From NCBI RefSeq assembly GCF_900110705.1, contig NZ_FOEJ01000001.1:813501-877500 (forward strand): 64,000 bases of DNA. Direction: 5' to 3'. The translations under genes and the position numbers were made by a program. The DNA is from Loktanella sp. DSM 29012 (GTDB taxonomy: Bacteria > Pseudomonadota > Alphaproteobacteria > Rhodobacterales > Rhodobacteraceae). Under the pieces are notes generated by a model. That model was not told the DNA's origin. It saw nothing but the letters and a program-made list of their open reading frames with translations, and searched no databases. Positions 1-10,786 of the stretch are shown piece after piece; within the stretch, counting starts at the first letter, position 1; every line of letters begins with the position of its first letter.

Positions 1-772
1 GGCTGGGATTGCGGGTCGCGGGTTTTGCCTCGACCGATTGCACGGTCAGGTCGCGGCTGTTGACCGCCTGGACGGCCATTTCGGCCTGCGTTGCATCGGC
101 CAGATCGAACTTGTCCAGCTTCTTGCCTGCCAGGGTCGTCAATCGCGCCTCAAAGGATTGGCCGCGCGCGTTCGTCAGCACGGCCTTGACCGTCCAGAAC
201 TCGCGGTTCTTGAACGCCTCGATCTCCATCTCGCGCTCGACGATCAGGCGCAGCGTGACCGACTGCACACGACCCGCTGATTTCGCACCGGGCAGCTTGC
301 GCCACAGGACGGGCGACAGGTTGAATCCCACCAGATAGTCCAGCGCACGCCGCGCCAGATAGGCCTCGACCAGTGGCGCATCCACACGGCGCGGATTCTT
401 CATCGCCTCGGTGACGGCTGTTTTCGTGATCGCGTTGAAAACCACGCGCGACGCGCTCTGGATTTTCAGGCCGCGTTTGTTGTTCAATTCCTGTTCAAGG
501 TGCCAGCTGATCGCCTCGCCCTCGCGGTCGGGGTCGGTGGCAAGGATCAGGTTGGGGTCATTTTTCAGCGCGTCGACGATCGCCTTGATGTGTTTTTTCG
601 AGTCGCTCGCGACTTCCCAGATCATGTCGAAATCGTTGTCAGGGTCGACTGAACCGTTCTTGGGCGGCAAGTCGCGGATGTGTCCGTAGGACGCCAGCAC
701 AGTGTAGTCACTGCCCAGATACTTGTTGATTGTCTTGGCTTTGGCGGGGGATTCGACAACGACGACGGGCAT
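1..772 (-). CDS. topA: DNA topoisomerase I, N-terminal part (cut by window edge)
   Basis: Type IA topoisomerase that relaxes negatively supercoiled DNA. About 257 N-terminal codons are visible; the rest lies beyond position 1. The protein begins MPVVVVESPAKAKTINKYLG, the canonical TOPRIM opening, followed by the TOPRIM acidic motif ATDPDREGEA near residue 105 and the family segment RRALDYLVGFNLSPVLW. The start is the ATG at 770-772, which fits the family N-terminus. It lies downstream of dprA on the same strand, a common arrangement in alphaproteobacteria. Nothing unusual is seen in the visible part. The identity is secure although the catalytic Tyr is outside the window. Confidence 0.96.
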   Translation of the reverse strand, partial: MPVVVVESPAKAKTINKYLGSDYTVLASYGHIRDLPPKNGSVDPDNDFDMIWEVASDSKKHIKAIVDALKNDPNLILATDPDREGEAISWHLEQELNNKRGLKIQSASRVVFNAITKTAVTEAMKNPRRVDAPLVEAYLARRALDYLVGFNLSPVLWRKLPGAKSAGRVQSVTLRLIVEREMEIEAFKNREFWTVKAVLTNARGQSFEARLTTLAGKKLDKFDLADATQAEMAVQAVNSRDLTVQSVEAKPATRNPS

Positions 773-985
773 GGGAATCCTTAATATTCGGACGATATGG
801 CTATGACCGCGCAACATGTGGCGGTTGATCAAAGGATGTCAATGCAGCTTGTCGATATCGCACGGGGCGCGTGATCACGATGTTTTTGACGTTTGATCCA
901 TGATCGGTGGTGCACGCCGTGCCGCGATTCGTCATCGCGCACCCCGGCGGTTGGTCATGGCGAACGGGCTGCGGCAGGCGTTCGG
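773..985. other. Intergenic region topA/dprA
   Basis: A 213-bp gap between the dprA stop and the topA start (both minus strand). It should hold the topA promoter and leader. I see no convincing ORF, tRNA or terminator with a T-run. The stretch just upstream of topA (about 775-845) is slightly richer in A+T than its surroundings. Confidence 0.4.
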
Positions 986-2176
986 TCAGGCGATACGCGA
1001 CAGCAGACCGCCGGGTTGACGCATGATCTTGCCGTCCAGTTCCAGATCGACCAACGCGGGTGCAACCTGCATCGGTTTGGCTGACAGATCGCGGATCAGT
1101 TGATCCTCGGCCATGGGCGACGGGCCCAGCCGCGCGAGGATCTGTTCGTGCAGCCGTGCAGCACTGGCCAGATCGCGGGCCGGCGGTGCGGTGGGGACAT
1201 GCGTCATCACTTCGCAACGGCTGTCTGTCGGGATTGCGGACGGTCCGTTCGCGTTGTCCGCCAGGGCGCGCAATGGCGCAGGTGCCGCAACTGGACCCAG
1301 CGCCTCCAGGATATCGTGAACTGAACGCACCAGAGTGGCACCGTCGCGGATCAGCATGTTACAGCCCGCTGCCCGCGCATCAAGGGGATGCCCTGGCACC
1401 GCCAGCACGTCGCGGTGCTGGTCCAGCGCATTGCGTGCCGTGATCAGGCTGCCCGATTTTGCCGCGGCTTCGACCACGACAACCGCGCGGGACAGCCCGG
1501 CGATGATCCGGTTACGGGCTGGAAAATGCCGTGCCTGCGGTTGCAGACCCATCGGCATTTCGGACAGTCGCAGCCCACGGTCGGCAATGGCATGCGCCAG
1601 TTCCGCGTTTTCTGACGGATAGATCACATCGACACCGCCCGCCTGCACCGCAACGGTTCCGCCATCCAGCGCGGCCAGATGCGCTGCCGCATCGACCCCG
1701 CGAGCCAGGCCCGACACCACCACATAGCCTGCCTCGGTCAGGTCGGCAGCCAGTTTGCGGGCCATGCGCGTGCCCAGTGACGACGCATTCCGGGCACCCA
1801 CCAAGGCGATCATCGGGCGCGCCAGCAGGGCCGGATTTCCCAGCGTCCACAGCAGCGGCGGTGCATCCGCCATATCGGCGAGCGCCGCCGGATAGTCGGG
1901 ATCGTCCGTCGCAATCAACCGCGCACCTGCCGCCCGGGCCGCGCGCAATTCTGCGCTGATGACGGCAGCAGGGCAGATCCGGTAATCAGACACGCCTGCG
2001 GCCTGCGCCAGATCAGGCAGCGCCAGCAGCGCGTCAGCGGCGGTGCCGTGTTCCGCCATCAGTCGGTGATAGGTCGCGGGTCCCACCCTGCGGGATCGCA
2101 ACAGACGAAGCCGGTCAAACAGGTCGCCATCCGACGGGGGGATGCAAGGTGTCTGCGGGGTGTCGGCCAAAGTCAT
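986..2176 (-). CDS. dprA: DNA-processing protein DprA
   Basis: Binds single-stranded DNA entering the cell and loads RecA during natural transformation. The protein is 396 residues. It has an N-terminal SAM/helical region (SRRVGPATYHRLM), then the Rossmann-like DprA domain with GARNASSLGTRMA and VVSGLARGVDAAAH around residues 125-170, then RNRIIAGLSRAVVVVEA. A C-terminal winged-helix-like tail (LGPSPMAEDQLIRDL) occupies roughly residues 330-396. Same strand as topA, 213 bp upstream of it. Many roseobacters carry dprA without a full uptake apparatus nearby, and none is seen here, so a role in competence is inferred from the family only. Confidence 0.95.
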   Translation of the reverse strand: MTLADTPQTPCIPPSDGDLFDRLRLLRSRRVGPATYHRLMAEHGTAADALLALPDLAQAAGVSDYRICPAAVISAELRAARAAGARLIATDDPDYPAALADMADAPPLLWTLGNPALLARPMIALVGARNASSLGTRMARKLAADLTEAGYVVVSGLARGVDAAAHLAALDGGTVAVQAGGVDVIYPSENAELAHAIADRGLRLSEMPMGLQPQARHFPARNRIIAGLSRAVVVVEAAAKSGSLITARNALDQHRDVLAVPGHPLDARAAGCNMLIRDGATLVRSVHDILEALGPVAAPAPLRALADNANGPSAIPTDSRCEVMTHVPTAPPARDLASAARLHEQILARLGPSPMAEDQLIRDLSAKPMQVAPALVDLELDGKIMRQPGGLLSRIA

Positions 2177-2246
2177 GCGTGCCTCGTCTGCTGCAAGACA
2201 CAGGCTAGAATCGAACTCTTAACCGCAGATGAACGGCTGACGGATT

Positions 2247-3665
<1,419 letters not shown>

Positions 3666-3827
3666 CGGGCTCTCCGGTAGGGGCGCGGTCGGATGGGCGT
3701 CCGATTGCCGCAAGCTGGGTTCTTGAGTTGTCCGTCAAGATATGGGACACGGTGCCAAAGTTACAACGGGATTCCGTCTCGCCACGGATCGGATCGCGCA
3801 GGGCGCGGACAACGAAGGGAAGCGAAA
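3666..3827. other. Divergent promoter region, tldD / ctaC
   Basis: A 162-bp gap between the tldD start (minus) and the ctaC start (plus), expected to hold the promoters of both. I see no convincing -35/-10 pair or palindromic operator; the ctaC leader carries a GAAGGGAAGCG ribosome site just before the start codon. Confidence 0.35.
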
Positions 3828-4658
3828 ATGGGTTTGAGCAACGTCGCCAAAACCGGATGGGCCACACTGGGTCTGATGATGGCCGGCAGCATGGCTACGG
3901 CACAGGATGTCAGCCAGGATCTGCCGGTGATCGGCGCACCCGAACAAGGGGGTATGGGCTTTCAGGCGGCTGCGACATCCATCGCGCGTGACGTGCACTG
4001 GCTGGACAACCTGCTGTTGGTCATCATTACCGTCATCACCCTGTTCGTCACGGGTCTGCTTGCCTGGGTCGCGATCAAGTACAATCACAAGTCCAACCCG
4101 ACACCCGCACGGTTCACCCACAACAGCCCGCTGGAAATCGCATGGACTGTCGTGCCGATCGTGATTCTGGTCTTTATCGGTGCATTCAGCCTGCCGGTCC
4201 TGTTCAACCAGCAGGAAATCCCCGAGGGCGACATCACGATCAAGGTGACGGGCTACCAGTGGTACTGGGGCTACGAATACGTCGATGACGGCGTGTCCTT
4301 TGAATCCTTCATGCTGGCCGAGGACGAACTGGCCGACTACGGCTATGACGAAAGCCTGTATCGCCTCGCCACCGACCAGCCGGTCGTGATTCCCGTGGGT
4401 GCAACCATCGTGATGCAGCTGACGGGTGCTGACGTGATCCACTCGTGGACCATCCCCGCATTCGGGGTCAAGCAGGACACCGTGCCGGGTCGCCTCGCGC
4501 AACTGTGGTTCGCCGCCGAAGAAGAAGGCGTGTATTTCGGCCAGTGTTCCGAGCTTTGCGGCAAGGACCACGCCTTCATGCCCATTACCGTCAAGGTCGT
4601 GAGTGAAGAGGCCTACGCCGACTGGCTGGAAGAGGCCAAGGTCCAGAACCCCGCCTGA
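3828..4658 (+). CDS. ctaC: Cytochrome c oxidase subunit II
   Basis: Carries the binuclear CuA centre that accepts electrons from cytochrome c in the aa3-type terminal oxidase. The 276-residue protein has a cleavable N-terminal signal ending near MATAQ, two transmembrane helices (about residues 60-120), the aromatic QWYWGYEY segment, and the CuA ligand set CSELCGKDH (C-x3-C-x3-H) followed by a downstream Met (AFMPI). The start ATG at 3828 follows GAAGGGAAGCG; longer in-frame starts lack an RBS. First gene of a biogenesis operon (ctaB, small ORF, ctaG, ctaE, SURF1). Subunit I (ctaD) is not in the window. Confidence 0.97.
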   Translation: MGLSNVAKTGWATLGLMMAGSMATAQDVSQDLPVIGAPEQGGMGFQAAATSIARDVHWLDNLLLVIITVITLFVTGLLAWVAIKYNHKSNPTPARFTHNSPLEIAWTVVPIVILVFIGAFSLPVLFNQQEIPEGDITIKVTGYQWYWGYEYVDDGVSFESFMLAEDELADYGYDESLYRLATDQPVVIPVGATIVMQLTGADVIHSWTIPAFGVKQDTVPGRLAQLWFAAEEEGVYFGQCSELCGKDHAFMPITVKVVSEEAYADWLEEAKVQNPA

Positions 4659-4706
4659 TCCGACGCGCGGGCCAGCCCCGCGACGGCACATACCGCAAGA
4701 TCTGAA

Positions 4707-4738
4707 CGGCCTTGCCCCCGCTGGCAGGGCCGCTCTTT
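4707..4738 (+). terminator. Hairpin between ctaC and ctaB (possible attenuator)
   Basis: Inverted repeat with arms 4707-4716 and 4723-4732 (CGGCCTTGCC against GGCAGGGCCG, one mismatch), a six-base loop, and CTCTTT directly after. It lies between ctaC and ctaB on the operon strand. The weak T-run suggests partial termination or 3' end protection of the ctaC message; this is inference. Confidence 0.5.
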
Positions 4739-4762
4739 GATGAATGATTGGAAGGCACGACC

Positions 4763-5698
4763 ATGTCCGACATGAGCCTGCACGAAACAGTCGCAGAAAC
4801 CGAGTACGAGGCGCAGATGGGCGATTATTTCGCCCTGCTCAAACCGCGTGTCATGTCGCTGGTAGTCTTTACCGCGCTGGTCGGTCTGATCGTGGCACCC
4901 GTCGGCGTGCATCCGTTCATCGGTTTCGTCGCGATCCTGTGCATTGCTGTCGGGGCAGGGGCGTCCGGCGCGCTGAACATGTGGTGGGATGCCGATATCG
5001 ACGCACGCATGCGCCGCACGGCCAAGCGTCCCATCCCCGATGGCCGGGTAAAGCCGGGCGAGGCGCTGGGCATCGGCATGGCGCTGTCGGGATTTTCCAT
5101 CGTGCTTCTGGCACTCGCGACCAATTTCGTAGCGGCAGGGCTGCTTGCGTTCACGATCTTTTTCTACGCGGTCGTCTATTCGATGTGGCTGAAACGCGCG
5201 ACGCCGCAGAACATCGTGATCGGCGGGGCCGCGGGGTCCTTTCCTCCGATGATCGGCTGGGCTGTGGCGACAGGCGGTGTCGGGATCGAGTCAATTCTGA
5301 TGTTCGCGCTGATCTTTATGTGGACGCCGCCGCATTTCTGGGCGCTCGCCCTGTTCGTGAAAACCGACTACGGGGATGCGGGCGTGCCCATGCTGACCGA
5401 AACCCACGGTCGCCGCAGCACACGCAACCATGTGCTGGCCTATTGCCTGCCGCTGGTCGCCGTGGCCATCGGGCTTGGCTTCACGTCCATCGGCGGCTGG
5501 GTCTACCTGACGGTCGCCGTCTTCTTCAACGCCTGGTTCCTCAAGGGCTGCTACGACATCTGGCACCGAGACGAGGCGCAGGCCGAGGCCGACAAGTACA
5601 AGGTCGAGATCCAGACCTTCAAGGTCTCGCTCTACTACCTGTTTGCGCATTTTGGTGCGCTTTTGATTGAGGCCGCGCTGCGGTCAGGAGGGCTGTAA
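4763..5698 (+). CDS. ctaB: Protoheme IX farnesyltransferase (heme O synthase)
   Basis: UbiA-type membrane prenyltransferase that adds a farnesyl group to heme b to make heme O, precursor of the heme A used by the oxidase. The 311-residue protein shows the catalytic aspartate motif NMWWDADIDARMRRTAKRP near residue 75 and multiple hydrophobic helices throughout, as expected. The ATG at 4763 (MSDMSLHE) follows GGAAGG; a TTG five codons upstream is possible but less likely. Its TAA overlaps the ATG of the next gene by one base (TAATG), indicating translational coupling in the cox operon. Confidence 0.95.
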   Translation: MSDMSLHETVAETEYEAQMGDYFALLKPRVMSLVVFTALVGLIVAPVGVHPFIGFVAILCIAVGAGASGALNMWWDADIDARMRRTAKRPIPDGRVKPGEALGIGMALSGFSIVLLALATNFVAAGLLAFTIFFYAVVYSMWLKRATPQNIVIGGAAGSFPPMIGWAVATGGVGIESILMFALIFMWTPPHFWALALFVKTDYGDAGVPMLTETHGRRSTRNHVLAYCLPLVAVAIGLGFTSIGGWVYLTVAVFFNAWFLKGCYDIWHRDEAQAEADKYKVEIQTFKVSLYYLFAHFGALLIEAALRSGGL

Positions 5699-5913
5699 TG
5701 GCTTTACGTGTCGAACATGAACTGCATAACCGCCGCCGCGGTCGCAACACTGGCGTGGGCCTGCTTTTGATCGGGTTTCTGGCCATTGTCTTTGGTCTGA
5801 CCATCACCAAGGTCCTGCAACTGGGCGACGCCCGCAAGTTTGAGACATTTGACCACGTGGCGCGTCCCCAGATTATCCCTCAAGATGAGGTCGAAACAGG
5901 AGGGACCAACTGA
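5698..5913 (+). CDS. Small single-helix membrane protein of the cox operon
   Basis: A 71-residue protein with a basic N-terminus (HELHNRRRGRN), one transmembrane helix (about residues 18-40, GVGLLLIGFLAIVFGLTIT) and a polar C-terminus. It is coupled to both neighbours by one-base stop/start overlaps (TAATG, TGATG). A small protein of this shape sits between ctaB and ctaG in related oxidase operons (sometimes called CoxF) and is taken to help oxidase assembly; its exact function is not known to me. No metal-binding motif is visible. Confidence 0.8.
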   Translation: MALRVEHELHNRRRGRNTGVGLLLIGFLAIVFGLTITKVLQLGDARKFETFDHVARPQIIPQDEVETGGTN

Positions 5914-6524
5914 TGCTATTTCCGAAACTTCAGGGACCGAACCGGACCGTTGCACAACTGGTCAGCGTCGTGGTGCTGATGGGCGGTCTGGCATGGGCAT
6001 CGGTGCCGTTCTACGACTGGTTCTGTCGGGTCACGGGCTTTGGCGGGGCCACCAACGTCGCCGAGGCCGGGTCCGACATGATTCTCGACCAGACGATCAC
6101 CGTGCGGTTCGATTCCAGCCTTGACCGCGACATGCCTTGGACGTTCAAACCTGTCGAACGCGAAATGACCCTGCGCATCGGCGAAACCGGTCTGGCCTTT
6201 TACGAGGCGCACAACCCGACCGACCGGCCCGTGGCCGGGCAGGCCGCCTATAACGTCACCCCCTACGAGGCAGGCGGCTTTTTCGACAAGATCGAATGCT
6301 TTTGTTTCACCGAACAAGTGCTGCAACCGGGTGAAACGGTCCTGATGCCCGTCAGCTTCTTTGTGGACCCGGCCATCGTGAACGATCGCGACGCGAAATT
6401 CGTGCACACCATCACGCTGGGCTATACCTTTTATGAAATCGAGGATTTCGAGCCGATCGAACAGGCCGCGATTGATCCTCAAAGCTTGACCACACCGTCG
6501 GTCACCGCCATAGACAACGACTAA
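5913..6524 (+). CDS. ctaG: Cytochrome c oxidase assembly protein CtaG (Cox11)
   Basis: Copper chaperone that delivers copper to the CuB site of oxidase subunit I. The 203-residue protein has one N-terminal membrane anchor (about residues 12-32, [25 protein letters not shown]) and a periplasmic beta-sandwich domain with the copper motif CFCF near residue 130 ([10 protein letters not shown]). The start overlaps the preceding stop (TGATG). The product would act in the periplasm together with the SURF1 protein encoded further down. Confidence 0.96.
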   Translation: MLFPKLQGPNRTVAQLVSVVVLMGGLAWASVPFYDWFCRVTGFGGATNVAEAGSDMILDQTITVRFDSSLDRDMPWTFKPVEREMTLRIGETGLAFYEAHNPTDRPVAGQAAYNVTPYEAGGFFDKIECFCFTEQVLQPGETVLMPVSFFVDPAIVNDRDAKFVHTITLGYTFYEIEDFEPIEQAAIDPQSLTTPSVTAIDND

Positions 6525-6547
6525 CGACAGCCGCAGGGAACGCTCAA

Positions 6548-7354
6548 ATGGCCCACGAAAAAGACCACGACTATCACATTCTTCCGCCCTCCGTCTGGCC
6601 GTTCCTCGGTGCGGTCGGCGCGTTCATCATGCTGTTCGGCGCTGTCCTTTGGATGCCGAAACAGGGCGGTGGCCCCTGGATGTTCCTCGTCGGTCTGGCG
6701 ATCGTGCTCTACGTCATGTGGGGCTGGTGGGGCGACGTCATCAAGGAAAGCCTTGTTGGCGATCACACCCCTGTTGTCCGCATCGGTCTGCGCTACGGCT
6801 TCATCATGTTCATCATGTCCGAAGTCATGTTCTTTGCCGCGTGGTTCTGGTCGTTCTTCAAGAACGCCATGTACCCGATGGGCCCTGACAGCCCCGCCGT
6901 TGACGGTGTCTGGCCGCCGGTGGGAATTGAAACATTCGATCCCTGGCATCTGCCGCTGATCAACACGCTGATCCTGCTGTGTTCGGGCGCTGCCGCGACA
7001 TGGGCGCACCACGCGCTGGTCCACGAGGACAACCGCGAGGACGTGAAATACGGTCTGATCCTCGCCGTCGTGCTGGGTGTGATCTTTACCTTCTTCCAAG
7101 CCTACGAGTACAGCCACGCCGCATTCGGCCTCGCCGGCAACGTCTATGGCGCGAACTTCTTCATGGCGACGGGTTTCCACGGTGCGCACGTCATCATCGG
7201 CACGATCTTCCTAGCTGTCTGCCTGATCCGCGTCTACAAGGGCCACTTTACCGCCGAAAAGCACGTAGGCTTCGAGGCTGCTGCCTGGTACTGGCACTTT
7301 GTCGACGTGGTCTGGCTGTTCCTCTTTGCCGCCGTCTACGTCTGGGGCGGCTGA
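6548..7354 (+). CDS. ctaE: Cytochrome c oxidase subunit III
   Basis: Integral membrane subunit of the aa3 oxidase that stabilises subunit I and supports proton uptake. The 268-residue protein has seven predicted helices and the family signatures [25 protein letters not shown] and the terminal [14 protein letters not shown]. Start ATG at 6548 follows a weak AGGGAACGC site 24 bp after ctaG. A strong terminator follows the stop, so the oxidase message probably ends here, with some read-through to SURF1. Confidence 0.97.
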   Translation: MAHEKDHDYHILPPSVWPFLGAVGAFIMLFGAVLWMPKQGGGPWMFLVGLAIVLYVMWGWWGDVIKESLVGDHTPVVRIGLRYGFIMFIMSEVMFFAAWFWSFFKNAMYPMGPDSPAVDGVWPPVGIETFDPWHLPLINTLILLCSGAAATWAHHALVHEDNREDVKYGLILAVVLGVIFTFFQAYEYSHAAFGLAGNVYGANFFMATGFHGAHVIIGTIFLAVCLIRVYKGHFTAEKHVGFEAAAWYWHFVDVVWLFLFAAVYVWGG

Positions 7355-7370
7355 CACTCTGTATCTTGAC

Positions 7371-7406
7371 GACGCAAGGGCGGCCCTCGGGTCGCCCTTT
7401 TGCGTC
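7371..7406 (+). terminator. Rho-independent terminator after ctaE
   Basis: A long stem made of GACGCAAGGGCG and its near-complement CGCCCTTTTGCGTC, closing over a short loop and containing a TTTT run on the descending arm. It lies 17 bp after the ctaE stop, on the operon strand, and separates the oxidase structural genes from SURF1 and thrC. Confidence 0.75.
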
Positions 7407-7460
7407 AGACCCTTCACCCCTCCGGTCAAACAGGCTAAGGCTGCGCGACTGCAACAACTG

Positions 7461-8138
7461 GTGATCCGCGTGCGCAAACTGATCTTTCCGATCCTGCTGG
7501 CCCTGTCCGGGACGGCCATCCTGATCAGCCTTGGCGTCTGGCAGATCCAGCGTCTGCAATGGAAAACCGCAATCCTCGCGCAGATCGAAACGGAAATCGC
7601 GGCGCCGCCTGTTGCTATCCCTGCCACCCCTGATCCGGCCGCCGACCGCTATCTGCCCGTGACAGCGACCGGCACCCTGACCGGCGACGTTCTGCACGTC
7701 CTCGTCAGCACCGAGGAAAACGGCGCAGGCTACCGCACCGTCAGTGCCTTCGAAACGGACGGGCGGCGCGTGCTGCTGGACCTTGGTTTCGTTGGTTTTG
7801 GCGACCGGGACATCGCGCTGCCCGCGGGCGAAATCACCGTCACCGGCAACCTGTTGTGGCCGGACGAGGTTGACGGTTTTACCCCGGATCCCGAACCCAC
7901 TGGCCTGTGGTTTGCCCGCGATGCGGACGCCATGTCCGCCACCCTCGGGACAGAACCGTTTTTCATCGTGGCCCGCGACATCCAGCCGGGCAGCCCGACC
8001 GTCCCCATGCCCGTCGGCACCAGTGGCATCCCGAACGACCACCTGTCCTATGCGGTGACGTGGTTTTTGCTGGCCCTCGGCTGGCTGGCCATGTCGGGCC
8101 TTTTCATTTTCCGCACGCTGCGACCCAAGGAGCACTGA
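7461..8138 (+). CDS. SURF1 family cytochrome oxidase biogenesis protein
   Basis: SURF1 proteins bind heme a and help insert it into oxidase subunit I. The protein (about 225 residues) has the family pattern: an N-terminal helix containing LGVWQIQRLQWK, a periplasmic domain with YLPVTATGTL and GYRTVSAFETDGRRVLLDLGFV, and a C-terminal helix (YAVTWFLLALGWLAMSGLF). The start is uncertain; GTG at 7461 or 7470 fits the N-terminal helix best, though no strong ribosome site is visible. The stop is followed one base later by the thrC start. Confidence 0.88.
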   Translation: MIRVRKLIFPILLALSGTAILISLGVWQIQRLQWKTAILAQIETEIAAPPVAIPATPDPAADRYLPVTATGTLTGDVLHVLVSTEENGAGYRTVSAFETDGRRVLLDLGFVGFGDRDIALPAGEITVTGNLLWPDEVDGFTPDPEPTGLWFARDADAMSATLGTEPFFIVARDIQPGSPTVPMPVGTSGIPNDHLSYAVTWFLLALGWLAMSGLFIFRTLRPKEH

Positions 8139-8139
8139 C

Positions 8140-9525
8140 ATGCGCTATATTTCCACCCGTGGGCAGGCTCCTGTCCTGACGTTTGAACAGGCGATGCTGA
8201 CCGGGTTGGCCCGCGACGGCGGTCTGTATGTGCCCGAATCCATCCCGACGCTGTCGACCGATCAGATCGCCGCCATGGCGGGTCAGAGCTACGAAGAAAT
8301 CGCCTATACCGTGATGCGTCCGTTCATCGGTGATACCTTCAGCGACGACCAGTTCCGCGACTTGATCGGGCAGGCCTACGCCGGTTTCGGCCACGCGGCC
8401 CGCGCGCCACTGGTGCAACTGGCCCCCAATCATTTCCTGCTGGAACTGTTCCACGGCCCGACTCTGGCGTTCAAGGATTTCGCCATGCAGCTGATCGGCC
8501 AGATGTTCGAGGCCGCCCTGACCCGGTCCGGCGACCGCGTGACCATCGTGGGGGCGACGTCAGGCGACACCGGGTCCGCTGCGATCGAGGCGTTTCGCGG
8601 CTTGGATGCCGTCGACGTGTTCATCCTCTATCCGCATGGCCGGGTGTCAGAGGTGCAGCGCCGCCAGATGACGACCCCCACCGAATCCAACGTCCACGCC
8701 ATCGCGGTGGACGGCGATTTCGATGACTGTCAGGCCATGGTCAAGGACATGTTCAACGACTTTCAGTTCCGCGAAGACGTGCGCCTTGCCGGTGTGAACA
8801 GCATCAACTGGGGCCGTGTTCTGGCGCAGGTGGTCTATTACTTCTCCTCTGCTGTCTCCTTGGGCGCACCCCTGCGCGAGGTCAGCTTTACCGTACCGAC
8901 GGGCAATTTCGGCGATGTCTTTGCGGGCTTTATCGCCAAACAGATGGGCCTGCCGATCCGTGATCTGGTCGTCGCCACCAACACCAACGACATCCTGCAC
9001 CGTACGCTGGAAACCGGTGCCTATACCAAGGGGACGGTCACCCCGACGATCAGCCCTTCGATGGACATTCAGGTCTCGTCCAACTTTGAGCGCGCGCTGT
9101 TCTACGCCTACGGGCAGGATGGCGCAGCCGTCGCAGGCCAGATGGATGACCTGAAACGGGGCGGGTTTACTGTGTCCCAGGGGGCCATCGACGCGCTGCG
9201 TGAAACCTACAAATCCGGCCGGGCCTCCGAACAGGAAACATCGGACGCCATCACCGCCTATGTGCGCGACCACGGTGAATTGCTGTGCCCGCATACCGCA
9301 GTGGGCACCCAGGTGGCCGAGGCGCATCTGGGCACCACGCCCATGGTGACGCTGGCGACGGCGCACCCGGCGAAATTCCCGGCAGCGGTGGAACGCGCCA
9401 CAGGCATCCACCCCCCCTTGCCCCCGCGCATGGCCGACCTGTATGACCGCGACGAACGGATCACACGGGCCGCACACGATTTGCCCGCCATCCAGAAAAT
9501 CATCAAGGATCGGATCGCCACTTGA
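8140..9525 (+). CDS. thrC: Threonine synthase
   Basis: PLP enzyme converting O-phospho-L-homoserine to L-threonine. The 461-residue protein is of the longer thrC type: it opens MRYISTRGQAPVLTFEQAML, has the PLP lysine in LAFKDFAMQ near residue 110 and the phosphate-binding GATSGDTGSAA, then FTVPTGNFGDVFAG. An AAGGAG site sits before the ATG. It begins one base after the SURF1 stop and ends overlapping the next gene by TTGA, so SURF1, thrC and the M16 peptidase look co-transcribed. Confidence 0.97.
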   Translation: MRYISTRGQAPVLTFEQAMLTGLARDGGLYVPESIPTLSTDQIAAMAGQSYEEIAYTVMRPFIGDTFSDDQFRDLIGQAYAGFGHAARAPLVQLAPNHFLLELFHGPTLAFKDFAMQLIGQMFEAALTRSGDRVTIVGATSGDTGSAAIEAFRGLDAVDVFILYPHGRVSEVQRRQMTTPTESNVHAIAVDGDFDDCQAMVKDMFNDFQFREDVRLAGVNSINWGRVLAQVVYYFSSAVSLGAPLREVSFTVPTGNFGDVFAGFIAKQMGLPIRDLVVATNTNDILHRTLETGAYTKGTVTPTISPSMDIQVSSNFERALFYAYGQDGAAVAGQMDDLKRGGFTVSQGAIDALRETYKSGRASEQETSDAITAYVRDHGELLCPHTAVGTQVAEAHLGTTPMVTLATAHPAKFPAAVERATGIHPPLPPRMADLYDRDERITRAAHDLPAIQKIIKDRIAT

Positions 9526-10784
9526 CCATCGAGCTGCACACGCTGTCCAACGGCCTTCGCGTCGTCACCGAACACATGCCCGGACTGGCCTCGGCCTCTG
9601 TCGGGATCTGGGTGAACGCGGGCGGACGGCACGAAACGGCATCCCAGAACGGCATTGCGCATTTTCTGGAACACATGGCGTTCAAGGGCACGAAACGGCG
9701 CAGCAGCCTGCAAATTGCCGAGGCGATCGAGGACGTGGGCGGCTATATCAACGCCTACACCAGCCGCGAGACGACGGCCTATTACGCCCGCGTGCTCGAG
9801 GCTGACGTGGGTCTCGGCATTGACGTGATTTCCGACATCCTGCTGAATCCCCTGTTCGAGGACCGCGAGATCGAGGTCGAGCGCGGTGTGATCCTGCAAG
9901 AGATCGGGCAGGCGCTGGACACGCCGGACGACATCATTTTCGACTGGTTGCAGGAAACGGCGTATCCCGGCCAGGCCCTTGGTCGCACCATTCTGGGACC
10001 AGAGGAACGTGTTGCGCAGTTCACGCGTGACGATCTGACGGGCTTTGTCGGTCAGCACTACGGTCCGAACCAGATGATCCTCGCGGCCGCCGGTGCGGTG
10101 GACCACGACGCCATCGTGGCCGAGGCTGAACGCCTGTTCGGCCACCTGCCGCCCGCACCCCGCGCCGGACTGATCGAGCCCGCCCGCTTTGCCGGGGGCG
10201 AACGCCGCGAAACCAAATCGCTGGAACAGGTTCATTTCGCACTTGGATTCGAGGGGCCGGACTACCGCGACCCGGAAATTTATACCGCGCAGATCTACGC
10301 CAGCGCGATGGGCGGCGGCATGTCGTCCCGCCTGTTTCAGGAAATCCGCGAAAACCGCGGGCTGTGCTACACCATCTTTGCCCAGGCCGGTGCCTACGAG
10401 GATACCGGCATGACCACGATCTACGCAGGCACCAGTGCCGCCGAGATCGCCCAGCTGGCCACCGTGACGATTGACGAGATGAAACGCGCCGTGGAGGATC
10501 TGTCCGCAGCCGAGGTCGCCCGCGCCCGCGCCCAGATGAAGGCAGGGCTGTTGATGGGGCTTGAAAGCCCGTCGAACCGTGTCGAACGTCTGGCCCGTGT
10601 ACTGGCAATCTGGGACCGTATCCCGCCCCTGTCGGAAACCATCGAACGCATCGACGCCGTGACCACGGGTGACGTGCGCAAATTCGCCGAACGCACGCTG
10701 CAGTCCGGGGCCGCGCTGACCCTTTATGGTCCGTCCAACGACGCCCCCACGCTGGATGCGCTGCGGGCGCAGATTGCGGCCTGA
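9522..10784 (+). CDS. M16 family zinc peptidase (processing-peptidase-like)
   Basis: Homologue of the mitochondrial processing peptidase beta subunit and of bacterial YmxG-like proteins; substrates in bacteria are not known. The 420-residue protein carries the inverted zinc motif HFLEH at residues 47-51 and the downstream third ligand region (ERGVILQEIG near residue 125), so it looks catalytically complete. The start is a TTG (9522-9524) overlapping the thrC TGA; the encoded N-terminus (MTIELHTLSNGLRVVTE) matches the family. The C-terminal half is the usual inactive M16 repeat. Confidence 0.93.
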   Translation: MTIELHTLSNGLRVVTEHMPGLASASVGIWVNAGGRHETASQNGIAHFLEHMAFKGTKRRSSLQIAEAIEDVGGYINAYTSRETTAYYARVLEADVGLGIDVISDILLNPLFEDREIEVERGVILQEIGQALDTPDDIIFDWLQETAYPGQALGRTILGPEERVAQFTRDDLTGFVGQHYGPNQMILAAAGAVDHDAIVAEAERLFGHLPPAPRAGLIEPARFAGGERRETKSLEQVHFALGFEGPDYRDPEIYTAQIYASAMGGGMSSRLFQEIRENRGLCYTIFAQAGAYEDTGMTTIYAGTSAAEIAQLATVTIDEMKRAVEDLSAAEVARARAQMKAGLLMGLESPSNRVERLARVLAIWDRIPPLSETIERIDAVTTGDVRKFAERTLQSGAALTLYGPSNDAPTLDALRAQIAA

Positions 10785-10786
10785 CG

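Noticed and set aside
2180-2230. tRNA-like stretch (GAATCGAACTCTTAACCGC) near the dprA start
   Set aside because: Resembles the complement of a T-arm, but no acceptor stem, anticodon arm or full cloverleaf can be drawn.
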